A stretch of 64,000 nt of DNA from Calliphora vicina (GCF_958450345.1 NC_088782.1:109274358-109338357); one strand, 5' to 3'. Positions 23,040 through 34,870 are shown, counted from the first letter of the stretch. The notes: generated by a model from the sequence alone, not told the origin. Translations and numbers: made by a program.

Positions 23040-25065
23040 AAGATAATTGATAGCTTAAAATATACTAGAGAAATATATTCGATTAAAATTTTCAATAGAA
23101 ATTATTCGATTAAAGTATGCTAGAGAAAATTATTCGTTTAAATTTTATAAAAATTATTCGACTAAAAAATTATTCGATTGAAATATATGTATCACTGAAA
23201 ATTATTCGATTAAAATTATCAAGAACATATTATTGACACAATTATTTAATTAAAATATACCAAGAATAAAAATATTTAATTAAAGTCCTAAAGATAAAAT
23301 TATTCGATTAAAATATTCTAGAGAAAATTATTCGATTATAATATTGTAGGGAAAATAATTGGATGAAATATTCTAGAAAAATTCATTCGATTGAAATGTT
23401 CTAAAAAAAAATATTTGAATTGAAACCATTATTCGATTAAATTATCCGAAAAAATATTCGATTAAATTAGCCTAAATAATTATTCGATTTAAAATTTTTC
23501 TAAAAATGTAATTCGATTACAAAATATTTCCTGTAGAAAATTATTCGATTAAAATTTTCTGTAGAAAATTATTCAATTAAAGTATTCTAGAAAATATTAT
23601 TCGATAAAAATATTGTAGATAAAATAATTCTATAGAAATATTCTACACAAAATAATTCTATAGAAATATTCATAAAAAAATGATTCGACTAAAATATTCC
23701 ACAAAAAATAATTCCATACAAATATTCTACAAAAAATTAATTGATTCAAATATTCTAGAAAAAAATATTCGATTGAAATATCCTAAAAAATTAGTCGCGT
23801 TAAAAGATATTCGATTAAAATGATTTTCTAAAGAAATTATTCGATTAAAATTATCAAGAAAATATTATTGACAAAATTATTTAATTAAAATATACCAAGA
23901 ATAAAAATATTTAATTAAAGTCCTAAAGATAAAATTATTCGATTAAAATATTCTAGAGAAAATTATTCGATTATAATATTGTAGGGAAAATAATTGGATG
24001 AAATATTCTAGAAAAATTCATTCGATTGAAATGTTCTAAAAAAAAATATTTGAATTGAAACAATTATTCGATTAAATTATCCGAAAAAATATTCGATTAA
24101 ATTATCCTAAATAATTATTCGATTTAAAATTTTTCTAAAAAAGTAATTCGATTAGAAAAAATTTCCTGTAGAAAATTATTCGATTAAAATTTTCTGTAGA
24201 AAATTATTCGATTAAAGTATTCTAGAAAATATTATTCGATAAAAATATTGTAGATAAAATAATTCGAGAGAAATATTCTATAGAAATATTCATAAAAAAA
24301 TTATTCGACTAAAATTCCATACAAATATTCTACAAAAAATTAATTGATTCAAATATTCTAGAAAAAAATATTCGTTTGAAATATCCTAAAAAATTAGTCA
24401 CGTTAAAAAATATTCGATTAAAATGATTTTCTAAAGAAATTATTCGATTAAAATTTTCTAAACAAATTATTCGTCTACACAAGATTTTTCTTTGGAAAAT
24501 TATTCGATTAAAATGTATATAGAAAATTATTCGGTTTAAAGTTTTCTAGAGACTTAGTCGGTAAAAAAGAAAATAATTCGATTACAACAAATTTCCTGTA
24601 AAAAATTATTCGATTAAAATGTTCTAGAGAAAATTATTTTTTTAAAATATTGTAGAGAAAATAATTCGAGAGAAATATTCATGGAAAAATTATTCGATTT
24701 AAATATTCTAGATAAAATTATTCGATTGAAATGTTCTAGTGAAAAATATAAAAATATAAAATATTATAGAGAAAATAATTCGATAGAAATATTCTGGAAA
24801 AAAATATTTGATTAATTATAGCAAAAATTATTCGATTGAATTATCCTAAAAAATTATTCGATTTCATAATTTTCTAAAGAAAATAATTCGATTACAAAAA
24901 ATTTCCTGTATAAAATATCTTGTAGAGAATTATTCGATTAAAATGTTCTAGAGAAAATTATTCGATTAAAATATTTTACGCAAAATAATTCGATAGAAAT
25001 ATTCAAGAAAAAATTATTCGATTAAAATAGAAAAAATTATTCGATTAAAATATTCGAATGGGTCA
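23040..25065 (+). repeat. ~29-bp satellite, ATTATTCGATTAAAA orientation, with 635-bp higher-order duplication
   Basis: Tandem units near AATTATTCGATTAAAATATT plus CTAGAGAAA, about 28-30 bp each and variable. A distinctive series beginning TATTGACACAATTATTTAAT (23,231) recurs at 23,866 and is nearly identical for about 600 bp, so the array contains a recent 635-bp (roughly 22-unit) duplication. The same monomer occurs in the opposite orientation at 57.5-64 kb. Confidence 0.9.
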
Positions 25066-25482
25066 AAATCGGAAAAAATATTTTTCAACCACAATTTTTA
25101 TTTTCACCAAAAAAAAATATTTAAAAAACAAAAAAAAATATTTTTTTAGAATTTTAAAAATTTTTATTTTCACCAAAAAATTGAAAAAGCAAAAAAAAAT
25201 ATTTTTTTAAAAATTTTTATTTTCACCAAAAAAAAATTTAAAAAACAAAAAAAATATTTTTTTTAAAATTTAAAAAAAAAATATTTTAAATTTAAAAAAA
25301 AAATTTAAATTAAAAAAAAACCCAAATTTTTTTTTCTCAAAAAAAAAAAATATTTTTTAAAATTTTTTTTAAACAAATTTTTAAATTTAAAAATAACAAA
25401 ACAAAATTTTTTCCAAAAAATTAAAAAAACAAAAATTTTGTTTACCTAAAAATATATAAAATTTGTATTTTGAAGTATAATT
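25066..25482. repeat. A/T homopolymer-rich tract
   Basis: Runs of A and T with recurring TTTTCACCAAAAAAA units at 25,101, 25,169 and 25,220, so a short, slippage-prone tandem array. Nothing else is visible. Confidence 0.7.
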
Positions 25483-25535
25483 TGGTGAAGGGTATATAAG
25501 ATTCGGCACAGCCGAATACAGCTCTCTTACTTGTT
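25483..25535 (-). mobile_element. 5' end of a mini-me-like element, reversed
   Basis: On the minus strand this reads AACAAGTAAGAGAGCTGTAT, then the hairpin ATTCGGC-tgt-GCCGAAT and TTATATACCCTTCACCAAAT, matching the 5' end at 6777. The rest of the element (lower coordinates on +) is not recognisable; the A/T tract and the 29-bp satellite occupy that position, so the satellite may have expanded inside or beside this element. Confidence 0.75.
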
Positions 25536-26990
25536 ATTAATAATCTTTTCAATTATATACCACGACGTCAAGCCTGGATACGACTGAACTACCTCTGCCG
25601 ACGACAAAACCATGTTACAAATTTAAAATCAAGGAGAGAGGAAAAACGAAAACAAAAGAAGACAGCAAAGTTATTTCAATAATTTTTTAAAATACTTAAA
25701 CTCGGACCCAAGTTAATGGGGTACGGCTTCTTGAAGTTTCAGAATTGAAAAAATGTTGCCTCACATTTCAAAAAAATCGCTTTTTAAATGCAATTAGGTT
25801 TCAAATGGAAATGATTTTGAATTCAACAACTCAAAGTTGTTATAGCCATTTTCGCAGTTGTAGGGTACCAACAAATAAAACTATTTTCTGTTAAGGACAT
25901 TGACAACAACCAACATTAAGGCAATAAAAGTTAATCATGTAAAATGGCTATTGCGTGAGAAGTATATTATATCCTTGGAGAGCCCAGAAATATACATAAT
26001 AACAGAAACTAAGAGGGAGGGAAAACAAAAACATTCCATGACAACAAAACTTCATTACTTAAATAAATGAAGAAATTTAGCAAAAAAAGAAGCAACAAAT
26101 TCAAACCATTCTATGTTCGTTTTTTGGCCAATGAATCACTTTTAAATGATTGACATGTTTGGACTATATGTATTGTAGTTGTTGTTTGTTTTGTTGCCAT
26201 TATCTTGTCCATAGTTTGCAGCAACTTTAAGAGGGTTGCCAATCAAGTGTTTAATTTGTGGCAAGTTGAAGAAAAAAAAAACTTTAATTTTGTTTCTTTT
26301 CTGTTGTGCACATCATTGAGTTTTAATGTGAATTTTATTATTAATCTCTTTTTGAGTTTGGAGTGGTCCAGTTGGGGTATTGATGAAATAAAATGAAAAT
26401 GAAGAAGCGGGTTATTTGTTTTTAGTTTAAGCCTTAACTGACCATTAAACCCTTAGATTTGTTTGCTGAATTATTTGTACTTCTGTTGATTTTAATTTAT
26501 TATCTAAGTAGAGAGACGGTGTGCAAAATACGTTTATTTTTATGAGGGTTTTTAGCAAATTTGTGGTAGAGTTTTGTTTGTTTCTTTGGTTGGACTAATT
26601 TCGTAATTAATTGATTAATTGGCAATGATAGAAAAAGTTAGTTGGTTGTTATTTATCTGTTGTTGAAGATAGTTAAAGTTTTTTTGCGAAGAATGTGTAA
26701 AGAAATTGGGGTAGATAATGATTATGTTTAAGTTATTAAAGAAATTGGTAAAATTCTAGGAAATTTAAGGGATTTTGTTAGTGACCAGTTGCAACAGCTC
26801 ACTTAGCTCCATATTAGAATTGTCGTTTGAATGAATATTATTCGAATAATCGAGGGAAAAAAATCATTTTTATTCGAATAATTAAAATTATTCAATCAGT
26901 AATTGTGGAATACTTGAATAAATTTATTTACATGGGTTGCTAGCAATTTAGCGATTTCATTCGGAGGCCTTGTGGCTGAAAATCATACAT
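25536..26990. other. Non-coding DNA
   Basis: No gene recognised. Short ATTCGAATAATCGAGG-type motifs near 26,840-26,890 resemble the 29-bp satellite monomer as isolated units. Confidence 0.5.
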
Positions 26991-26999
26991 GAGAAGAGA

Positions 27000-27870
27000 T
27001 TGGTGAATGGCTTCCCTCCCTAATTCTGATGACTATGTAACACCTTTGATCCCCGTGAGAACCAACTGGTACTTCTAATAAATTTGATTGGGTTTATTAA
27101 TGACAGAGCTCTACCAAGATGTAATATTCTACGCTCTTGTCAGGCCGGGCAGTCATATTGAAGGTGTTGTACAGATTTCTGCGCCTCCTCATTTAAATAA
27201 CTTCCAATCATACTGTGCCCAGTAATTATACCCGTAAGAAGCCTTATCGAATTTCTACCAAGCAGGAAAATATTCCTGGTCCTATCCTTTGTCAGAGTGG
27301 GCCAGAACACAAGTGATGATATCTGAACACCTGAGTTCCGTTCTCTCAACGACCATTCATCTTCAGTTATATGTCTCTCTCTCTGGTGTCTACACGACAT
27401 CTAGATTGCTATATATGTAGACTGGTAGAGGCTTCATCACCGTTTTCCGAAGATCTGTCTATTTCAGGCTGCAGGATCAATGTTGCTTTATCCAGCTGAA
27501 ACCCAGACATAACGAAGTTGGTATTATGGGTGAGGTATTGCAGGCTATTTGGTGTAAATATCTTCAATTATAATTCTCTCTCTCTGGTGTGTGAGATTGT
27601 GAATAGCTCTTTGCGCAACAGTTAGGTCCAGGCACGACATGTTGGTTGCGCGTTCATTAGACACTTCATTTCCCCGGATGCCCTAATGACCTGTAATCCA
27701 TATTAACTCGACGTGATTGATGTCTTAGTTGTGCCAGTGAATGAATACAATTAAGCAGACATTTCAACCTAATTACGTTGGAGTTAGGAGTTTTAATTAT
27801 TCGTATAATATTTTTTATTCGTTCGAATAATCGAGGAAATTCCATTAAAATTAAACTCGAATAATTGGCC
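27000..27870 (-). pseudogene. LINE ORF2 3' part: RNase H plus C-terminal region
   Basis: Reading the minus strand from 27,760 down, a fragment of an RNase H domain is visible (VELIWITGH, stop, GIRGNEVSNERA; the His-Gly-Asn-Glu part of the fold), followed by a linker and then, at 27,400-27,140, SLVFWPTLTKDRTRNIFLLG...RLLTGIITGHSMIGSYL and QHLQYDCPA. This is the same C-terminal region as at 1286-1663 but diverged and missing the CRSC pair. The order RNase H, linker, C-terminus is correct for one element. The linker (27,400-27,600) is the inverted equivalent of the minisatellite unit at 28.6-29.4 kb. Stops and frameshifts make it inactive. Confidence 0.75.
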
Positions 27871-28016
27871 ACCCTAGTCCAAATATTGATATCTTTACGA
27901 TACCCTAATTTATCATGATACGGTCCCTTAGATAAGCACCTTTACTTGTTCGTGTAAGATTCGGTGCCGAAACAACCAAATGCAGAATGAACGAATCCAT
28001 GCTACCAACGTCCCGA

Positions 28017-28115
28017 GGGTGGCCCGATAGACTAGTCGATAGTGTGCCGGCCTATTAAGCTGCGGGTTGCAGGTTCGATTCCCACGGGAGACTCTTTGTT
28101 TATCTGCGGACAAAA
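28017..28115 (+). mobile_element. tRNA-Lys-derived SINE, copy 1
   Basis: The sequence GGCCCGATAGACTAGTCGAT, AGTGTGCCGG, CTATTAA, then GGTTGCAGGTTCGATTCCCA keeps a Pol III A box-like region and a near-perfect B box (GGTTCGATTCC). Length, D-arm, anticodon-loop and T-arm spacing fit a tRNA; the closest tRNA I know is tRNA-Lys (GCCCGGCTAGCTCAGTCGGT... CTCTTAAT ...GGTTCGAGCCCC). The anticodon loop is altered (CTATTAA) and the acceptor stem does not pair, so it is a SINE head and not a tRNA gene. It sits between LINE fragments. Confidence 0.75.
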
Positions 28116-28129
28116 TAGACAAAAATTCT

Positions 28130-28364
28130 CCCACAGCGCAGGGCAAAGCCTCAGGAGATATTCTACACTCTCCTCTTCGTCCTCATCATGACAACTTCTA
28201 CTAAAGTCGTTGGAAGAAATATTCATTCTTCTAGCATTCGCACATATCAACAGTAGGCTGTCAATACTGCTATCACTATCCCTTTCAGATTCCGTGAGAA
28301 CCCTATCAAAGACGACGATCTGTGGTAATCGTATACGAACCATGTTAGCCTCGACAACAAGCAT
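28130..28364 (-). pseudogene. LINE C-terminal fragment
   Basis: The minus-strand frame reads ANARRMNISSNDFSRSCHDE, then EESVEYLLRLCPALWEN, the same C-terminal Cys/His region as at 1286-1663. The first Cys of the CRSC pair is Ser and the invariant His is Tyr (VEYL for IEHL). The 5' side is lost at about 28,364 and the 3' side ends against the SINE. Confidence 0.75.
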
Positions 28365-28499
28365 GTGCTCAAATTAGAGCATCTAGTATAAGTAGACCAG
28401 AGTGTCTTTTCCAGGTACATCAGAATGATCCAGCAACTAGAACAACTTCAGGTTAGAATGTCACATCATCTCTATAATAGATATCCGGCATTCATATAG

Positions 28500-29570
28500 C
28501 AATGTATATGTCGTGTAGACACCAGAGAGATCTTGCAGCCGGAAACAGATAGATCTTCCGAAAACGTTGAAGAAGCCTCCAAAAACTCCAGTCTATATAT
28601 ATAGCAATCTAGATGTCGTGTAACCACCAGATATAGAGATTAAATTGCAGGTTTGCTGTCGGTATAAATTCGGATATTCACAACAAATATCCTGTAAGAC
28701 CTCAGCCAGAATACAGCCTTCTTTATGGCTGAAATTCAGCTGGACAGCACAAAATTAATCCAGCAGCCTTAAACAGAAAGATCTTCCGAAAACGGTAAAG
28801 AAGCCTCCACCAGTCTATATATATAGCAATCTAGATGTCGTGTAGACATCAGAGAGAGAGAGAAATATAATTGAAGGTTTGCTGCTGATATAAATTCGGA
28901 TATTTACACCAAATAGCCTGCAATAACTCAGCCAGAATACTGTCTTCTTTATGTCTGAATTTCAGTTGGATAACGCAACATTGATCCAGCAGCCTGAAAC
29001 AGACAGATCTTCCGAAAATGGGGAAAAAGCCTCCACCAACTCCAGTCTACATATATAACAATCCAGAGAGATCTAATTGTAGATTTTCAGTCAGTATAAA
29101 TCCGGATATTCACAACAAATATCTTGTAATACCTCAACCAGAATACCGCCTTTTTTATGGACGAAATTTCTGTCTGAGTAACGCGATCATTGATCCTTTA
29201 CCGAAAACGAGGAAAAGATTCCGCCAACTCCAGTCGTGTAGACACCAGATATACAGATTTAATTGCAGGTTTGCTGTCGGTATAAATGAAGATATTCACA
29301 ACAAATATCCCCTAATACATCAACCAGAATACCGCATTCTTTATGTCAGAGATTTCAGCCGGGAAACAGAAAGATCTTCCGAAAATGGTGAAAAAGCTTC
29401 CACCAACTTAAGTCTAGGAGTTGACCGGCCCATGGTCGACACAGATAAACGTCTGTCATGGAAGGAGGTAGATTTGTAATAGTCAATATTCCTAGCAGGG
29501 TCAGAACATACCGATCTTCCGGAAACGGTGAAAAAGCCTTCACCCACTCCAGTCCACGAGATGATCCGTC
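28500..29570 (+). repeat. Minisatellite of ~180-225-bp units derived from a LINE coding segment
   Basis: Head-to-tail units begin near 28,508, 28,613, 28,837, 29,053 and 29,236. Each runs GTCGTGTAGACACCAGA, TTGCAGGTTTGCTGTCGGTA, ATATTCACAACAAATATCCT, AGAATACxGCcTTcTTTATG, then ACAGATCTTCCGAAAA and AAGCCTCCACCA(AC)TCCAGTCTA. The reverse complement of 27,400-27,600 is a homologous single copy lying inside a LINE between RNase H and the C-terminal region, so the units are an amplified LINE segment. The 153-codon plus-strand ORF at 29,018-29,479 merely reads through two units. Confidence 0.8.
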
Positions 29571-29579
29571 GATACAGTA

Positions 29580-30260
29580 AAACGTCTGTCATGGAAGGAG
29601 GTAGACAGCTGAGTAACCAGTGAATCATAACAAAAAAAACATCGATTATTACACCTGTTACCATCAGAGCAGAAGTCCACAGGATTCTTTTGATTGTCCC
29701 GCAACAGTGTCCCTCGGAGCACGGAGATGCATCTTGGTTAGCTCCAGACCTTGGTGTTGTGCTTCGAGGGAAAATATGGAGCGAAACCGGGGCTCCGAGA
29801 CGCACGGGTCTCATTCCTGGTGAGAATTTAATTCTTGTAAATTCGCAGCTGACTAGAGTCTTATCTAGTAGCTCGGTGATCATTTGCCCCAGGACTGCGG
29901 TCCTGTAGGATCGTTGGTGTTGGTCACTTAGGGTTATGTCGAGCTGGCTGTGGTTTAAACTCAAAATCGCGGGAAAAAGATCGTTGGTTAAAGTACTGAT
30001 GTTCGGGCTAGTGACGAATTTCGGTGCACCAAATGAATCTTCTGAGTGCTGTTGCTCAGAATAACAGAGCCATTGAAAATAGCAGATAACAACTAGCGTT
30101 TGTGCTCAGGAAATGTGTTGGGATAGTAGCATCTGTGATGTATTGATCGTTGGGCTTGGTTCCTGATCGAGGTCTGAAATGTGCATTATTGTGGCACACT
30201 CTGACTTTTATCGGTCGGGAGCTTTTGAAGTCAGATATCATACATCGGACTGGATTACCA
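29580..30260 (-). pseudogene. Unidentified retroelement segment (second, inverted copy at 42.6-43.06 kb)
   Basis: Minus-strand residues from about 29,860 to 29,730 read TLVSCEFTRIKFSPGMRPVR, then LGAPVSLHIFPRST. The plus strand at 42,940-43,035 encodes TLVSCKFKGIKFLPGIRFVH, FGSPVSLHIFSRSI. Conservation at the protein level between two diverged DNA copies indicates a former coding region, most likely part of one of the neighbouring LINEs. The DNA match extends to about 30,260 (and 42,615). Confidence 0.5.
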
Positions 30261-30269
30261 GGCAGGATG

Positions 30270-30800
30270 TTGCTGTTCTGATAATTGTCCAGGGCTTATT
30301 AGTTGATTAGCTAGATATGGATGGCAGGGATTAGATAGCACGAGCTCTCGAGCAAGGGGTTTATGCAATGATCCGTGCAATCTTTGTGTGAGAATTTGCA
30401 AATTGAGCGTTCTTTGGCGAGGCGTTCAATGGCGGTGATAGACGCATGTTTCTATCCGGTGTTGGGAACACCGTGCGATTAGGCCCTATGGGCAGGTACG
30501 CACGAAAATCTTGAACACAAAATTGTCCCGCAACAGGTGGATTTACAAAGTGATCTTCATTAAACCAGTGCAAAAGAGCAAATTCGCATTTCTTGGATTT
30601 AAACCCCAGATCATCCATACGTTTCTTCTGCTTGCATATATAGCAATAGCAGCATTTTATGTGCTCGTTTGAGTTTGAGATTCCAGCATAGTTTGGAGTC
30701 TAGAATGATTCCCAGATATTTTGCACTGTTCGAGAGTTCCAAGTTTAATTTTCTCTGGATTCTTTCCTTGGTAGATTAAGGAAAAAATTAAATTTTTGTG
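30270..30800 (-). pseudogene. LINE reverse-transcriptase thumb fragment
   Basis: On the minus strand near 30,755-30,655 the frame gives SNSAKYLGIILDSKLCWNLK, LKRAHKM, the conserved block following the RT catalytic core in many LINEs (KYLG..LD..L.W). The 85-codon frame at 30,618-30,361 adjoining it is not recognised. The piece lies 5' to 3' in the same orientation as the other LINE fragments at 27-28.4 kb. Confidence 0.65.
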
Positions 30801-31975
30801 AAGTTCATAGTGTAACTGATAACTGCATAAAAAGGATAATATATAGAACTTATTTCTATAAATTTCATGTTTAAATAAATCTGTGCTATTTTTCATATAT
30901 CTTTAGATTAATTGCCTGCAGTAAACTTAACTAATCTGCACTACAAGTTTGCTTACTTTCATAAATCTTAAGCTGAACATTTCCTCAGAAATCACGTTTC
31001 AAACCATGTAACACACCCCTTTATTATAAACAATTTTACGAAAATTTATTACTGTTTTCTCAAAAGAAAAGAAACAAACTCCAATTAGCCGTAAACCCAC
31101 CCAAAACCCATTTGAGGTAATTACTGTACAAAAAAAAGGATGTAAAATATTGTTCAATGTTGGTTGCTGGTTAGCTGTTTGTTTATCTTACATTAAACAC
31201 TTTTTGACATGAAAGCGAAAATAATGTTTAAAAAATATTAAGTAAAACAAATATATTTACTCATTCATTGGTTTTGTTTATTTTTAATTTATTTTAATTA
31301 AAATAATTGCATTTTTATCATAATGCCTCTTATAACACTTTCTGAAGGCAGTGAAAAACTCAAAAGAAAAGCCCGCATTTTAAGATCTTCAAGTGGGGGG
31401 AATAAAAAGGAATTGTAATTTTTATTTTCCTTTTTATATGAAATTTTTTTTAAATAAAATTTCTCACGTTTAAAAATTATCTTTAATGTGTAAATATTGT
31501 GTGTGTGTGAGTACATACAGACGTACGGTTGTTGTCTGTTTGTCTGAACAATTTATGGTCATATCGGCGGAAAAATTGATAAACATCCTTTATTGTTTTT
31601 ATCTTCAGCCAACCACCACCACCACCGCCACTTCTGACTGCAACTTTATGAAATTGAAAATGCAGTTGAGGTTATTAAGAGGACCATGCAATGCATTTTA
31701 AGAGTACTACAGTGGAGGCTAAAATATGGTAAATAATAGCACCGATATTAAACTCTTTTCTATTCAACATTAAAATTTAATATTCTTAAGAAACTGTATA
31801 GTCAAACTCTTTCACACCTTATACAATTTAAGAAAATGTTCATTTAATAAAAATAATACTTATTTCAAACTATTTAATGCCAAACATTTACTTATTAATC
31901 CTGATGACTCTTCTCTAAATGGAACTGACTTAAAGATAGACTTTGGATTGAAAAGTTATAACTAACTTTTTGTGT
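30801..31975. other. Non-coding DNA
   Basis: No gene recognised. Low-complexity GTGTGTGTGAG and CCACCACCACC runs near 31,500 and 31,610. Confidence 0.5.
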
Positions 31976-31982
31976 AAGTTTT

Positions 31983-32345
31983 TTGGCCTATAAGTTTGTC
32001 ATTCCGAGTGTAACATTGAGATATTTTCAACTGATTGATCCTTATGCAATTTTAAGTCTGTATTTCCGTCTGTGTGTGTAAAACACTCTCATGTCCAAAA
32101 TAAACAACGAAAATCAACCAAATTTCCACAAAACTGTATATTGTTCTCCTAAGCAGTTTCGTATTGAAAATCAGTAAAATCGGTGCAGTAGCTTTAGAGT
32201 TATGAACCAAAATTAAACCTTGAAATTTTGAGAAAACATGTTTTACTATTTTCTTTAAATATATAGCAGATAATACCATTATATTTTGCACACGTTATTT
32301 CTATTATAAAAGAAAATGGTAAGAATCTGTCCATGATTTCTCTCA
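31983..32345 (-). mobile_element. 3' fragment of a mini-me-like element, reversed
   Basis: The minus strand matches the 3' third of the 6777-10409 element: 'aaatttTGCACTCG'-like flank, CCGATTT..CTGATTTTCAATAC, AACTGCTTAGGA.AA, GGAC.TGAG.GTGTTTTACAC, AGACGGA, GATCAAT, and 'CTCAATGTTACAC.CGGAATG'. It is cut off before the terminal hairpin and has no 5' end. Confidence 0.75.
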
Positions 32346-32562
32346 GCCATTGTGTATTGTGAAATTTGAATTCATACAAAGAAATCTATTTTGAAAATTA
32401 GGTGATTGGAGAAGCAATTCAACGAATTTATTATTATTATTATTATTTCTATCGTTTAGTGTACTTTAACTTTGTCTTAGAAAATATTTCGTAAATATGA
32501 GGATACATGAAGCTCAGGATATCGAAAAAATGAATTTTGTCTTTACTCAGATCAGCTAAAAT

Positions 32563-32805
32563 TCATGCTTTAAAATTAAGCCCCTTCATGATTATTAGAA
32601 GTTCAAATGCATCAAGATATTTCGAATTGATAGGCTGAGTGTGATGATTTAAAACCGGAACTCTATTACTGCCGTATCTCCGCCATATGTAGATATTTAG
32701 GCGGAAAGTGCCCAATTCTCTAGAATTAATGGCTAAATCGTAAATCTTCTGCGGATAAAATGAATATACTGACTTGATCTTTTGCTGGGAATATTGTTGA
32801 TACAC
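32563..32805 (-). CDS. Unidentified ORF fragment (minus strand)
   Basis: The 80-codon frame has ordinary protein-like composition in residues 20-70 (PQKIYDLAINSRELGTFRLN, then IYIWRRYGSNRVP). I do not recognise it. It is immediately upstream of, and opposite to, other protein-like fragments at 32.8-34.7 kb. No start context or domain supports a function; it may be a pseudogene piece. Confidence 0.25.
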   Translation of the reverse strand: MYQQYSQQKIKSVYSFYPQKIYDLAINSRELGTFRLNIYIWRRYGSNRVPVLNHHTQPINSKYLDAFELLIIMKGLNFKA

Positions 32806-32828
32806 CCGCTACCAATCAACTCCCAAAG

Positions 32829-34660
32829 TTGCCTCCAAGACAATTAGAAAATGTGGTATTTTATGCTTCGTCATTTACTGGGTTATCTCTAGTATACAAA
32901 TCAACCATACAATTTCTCCAAAGTTTTTGCAAAGATTGGTATTCAGAACCCCAAATGGTGAGACAGATCTGTAATACACCGGCTTTAATCCAGTATACAA
33001 TGTTGGGTCAATGCTTTAAATAAATTACTGTTCGTACGGGAACAACCTATTGAGATGTCTTTCACCAAATTGACGGATGTTGGATATACTTTGTACGATT
33101 TGAATGAAGGCTCTACGGAAAATAGCCAGCAATAAAATCACCAACATTCTCAGTGAATCGGAATTTTTACATATTTTAGGAATGGTTAAAGTTGAATTTG
33201 TTACATAAGAATACTTTAAGTAAAATATATATAAAAATTGAAGGATTATATGAAGATAAAGCTTTCTCCTTAATATGAAGTATATTTTTATGAGAAATAG
33301 TAGATCTTCGGTTCCCTACTAGCGATTGAAAATCAAGGTCTCACAACATTTTGGAAATGTGTGTCAAAATTAGTTCAAAATAACGAGACCTCCGTTGAAG
33401 GCGATTCATACGATTTCTTTTCCTACAGGACAGTCTTATGGTTGTTTGTACAAATAGAAAAAAAAAATGGAGAATGGTTTAGAGACATCATAAAGTAAAT
33501 TATTACTTTGTGGAAAAATTTGATCCTTCCCGATCTCTAACTGTTCCTCAAAGCGAGCAATATGCAAATTACAAGATTCTGATCAGCGATCACTATAGAT
33601 ATGCAAGCTATATGTTAATATATGGGTGATTGTTATGAGAGCAGTTAATAAAAAGTACATTTTTTATTTCAATTAAAGACAAATAGATCAATTGCATAGC
33701 GACTAAATCGCCTAAAACTGACTTTGAAGGACGTCGGTAAAGAGCTTGATGTTTCAAATGTCTGCAGTAAAGCCGCCAGGCAAAAAGCTGCTAAAACTTC
33801 AAACCGATTTAGATTTTATACGAATTACAATATTTCGATCACAATAACTGCACAAAAGAACCTCAGACAAACATTATTTGTTTTAATTAAAAACCACCAA
33901 AAAGTTTTATATTTTTTTATATCCTGTAGGATTATTACAAATTGTTAGCATTATTTTTCCACCTATTTTTGCCACATTTTAAATTTTCTTTATGTTTTTT
34001 CCCATACTATATCAGAGATCCAAGGCTTTCCAGGAGCCATTATTCTATTCAGACTTATCGTATTATTTACCATGTTAGATCGGAGATCCATTGGCTGAAT
34101 TTATAAATCCTTTATTAACAAAATCCCAGCGTAGGGCTGTAGATATGTTTTAATATAATTCAATTGGGTCTTAGGAAACATTTTTGCTGGATTCATTATT
34201 ATTTCCTAATGGAGGCAAGTCGAATCTGCCCACCTTTGTTGCGCACATCCAACAATGATCCTCCATTTGCTGGTAAGGTTTGGTATGAATTATTGGTATC
34301 ACTGAAAAGGTAATTTTGTATAGATTTTCAATTCTACAGCTTTGCCTGTCATCCCACTAAATTGTGATTTTGGTGAAGATTCAATGCCGATTATCTTCAA
34401 ATGCGAGAATTTTTATTCAAAGTGATCATATTCTAAACTCTTATGCTAAACTAATAGGACCAATATAACATGTTGCATGAAAACGGGATATGATTAGGCA
34501 CCACTTTTGTGATCTGGACTGCCTCAAGAATGCGTCACTAGAGGATCTAATGAAATTTTTCGGAAATATTGCTTGGTTTCCACAAGAATCAGATGTTACG
34601 CAAATTTGTACTGATAAGGGAGGGCGATCCAATTTACAATCCAAGTTCTATTGACAGTAT
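32829..34660 (+). pseudogene. Mosaic of unidentified protein-like fragments
   Basis: Several plus-strand stretches in different frames look like former coding DNA: 32,829-33,023 (ENVVFYASSFTGLSLVYKST, FCKDWYSEPQMVRQICNTP), a shifted continuation at about 33,019-33,136 (REQPIEMSFTKLTDVGYTLY, DLNEGS), 33,304-33,498 (LLAIENQGLTTFWKCVSKLV, GDSYDFFSYRTVLWLFVQIE), 33,499-33,630 in another frame (YYFVEKFDPSRSLTVPQSEQ), 34,190-34,248 (LLFPNGGKSNLPTFVAHIQQ), and 34,484-34,655 (RHHFCDLDCLKNASLEDLMK, FFGNIAWFPQESDV). Between them are stops and A/T-rich gaps. I recognise no family. It could be a decayed retrocopy, a large DNA element gene, or exons split by short introns, although splice sites do not line up well. 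Confidence 0.35.
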
Positions 34661-34870
34661 CACTACTATGGTGGTAGTAACGATAATTTTGGCAGCGCGA
34701 TATCGATCTAAGGATCACAACTATATATTAATATTAAAATACACTTATTATTTAAATGTTTTTCTTAATTTATTTTTCACTGTATAATCAGTATTCAAGT
34801 GGTTAATTATCTTATATATACATTCATATACTATGTATGTTCTGGATTTGTTTCTGTTGAATGTATTTAA

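Noticed and set aside
29341..29964. 207-codon minus-strand ORF as a single gene
   Set aside because: Its C-terminal half runs through repeat junctions of the LINE-derived minisatellite; only the N-terminal part looks formerly coding.
31486..31701. Possible exon after a TTTTTATCTTCAG splice acceptor (CCACCACCACC coding for Thr/Pro repeats)
   Set aside because: The frame is short, rests on a low-complexity repeat and has no recognisable domain or matching donor site.
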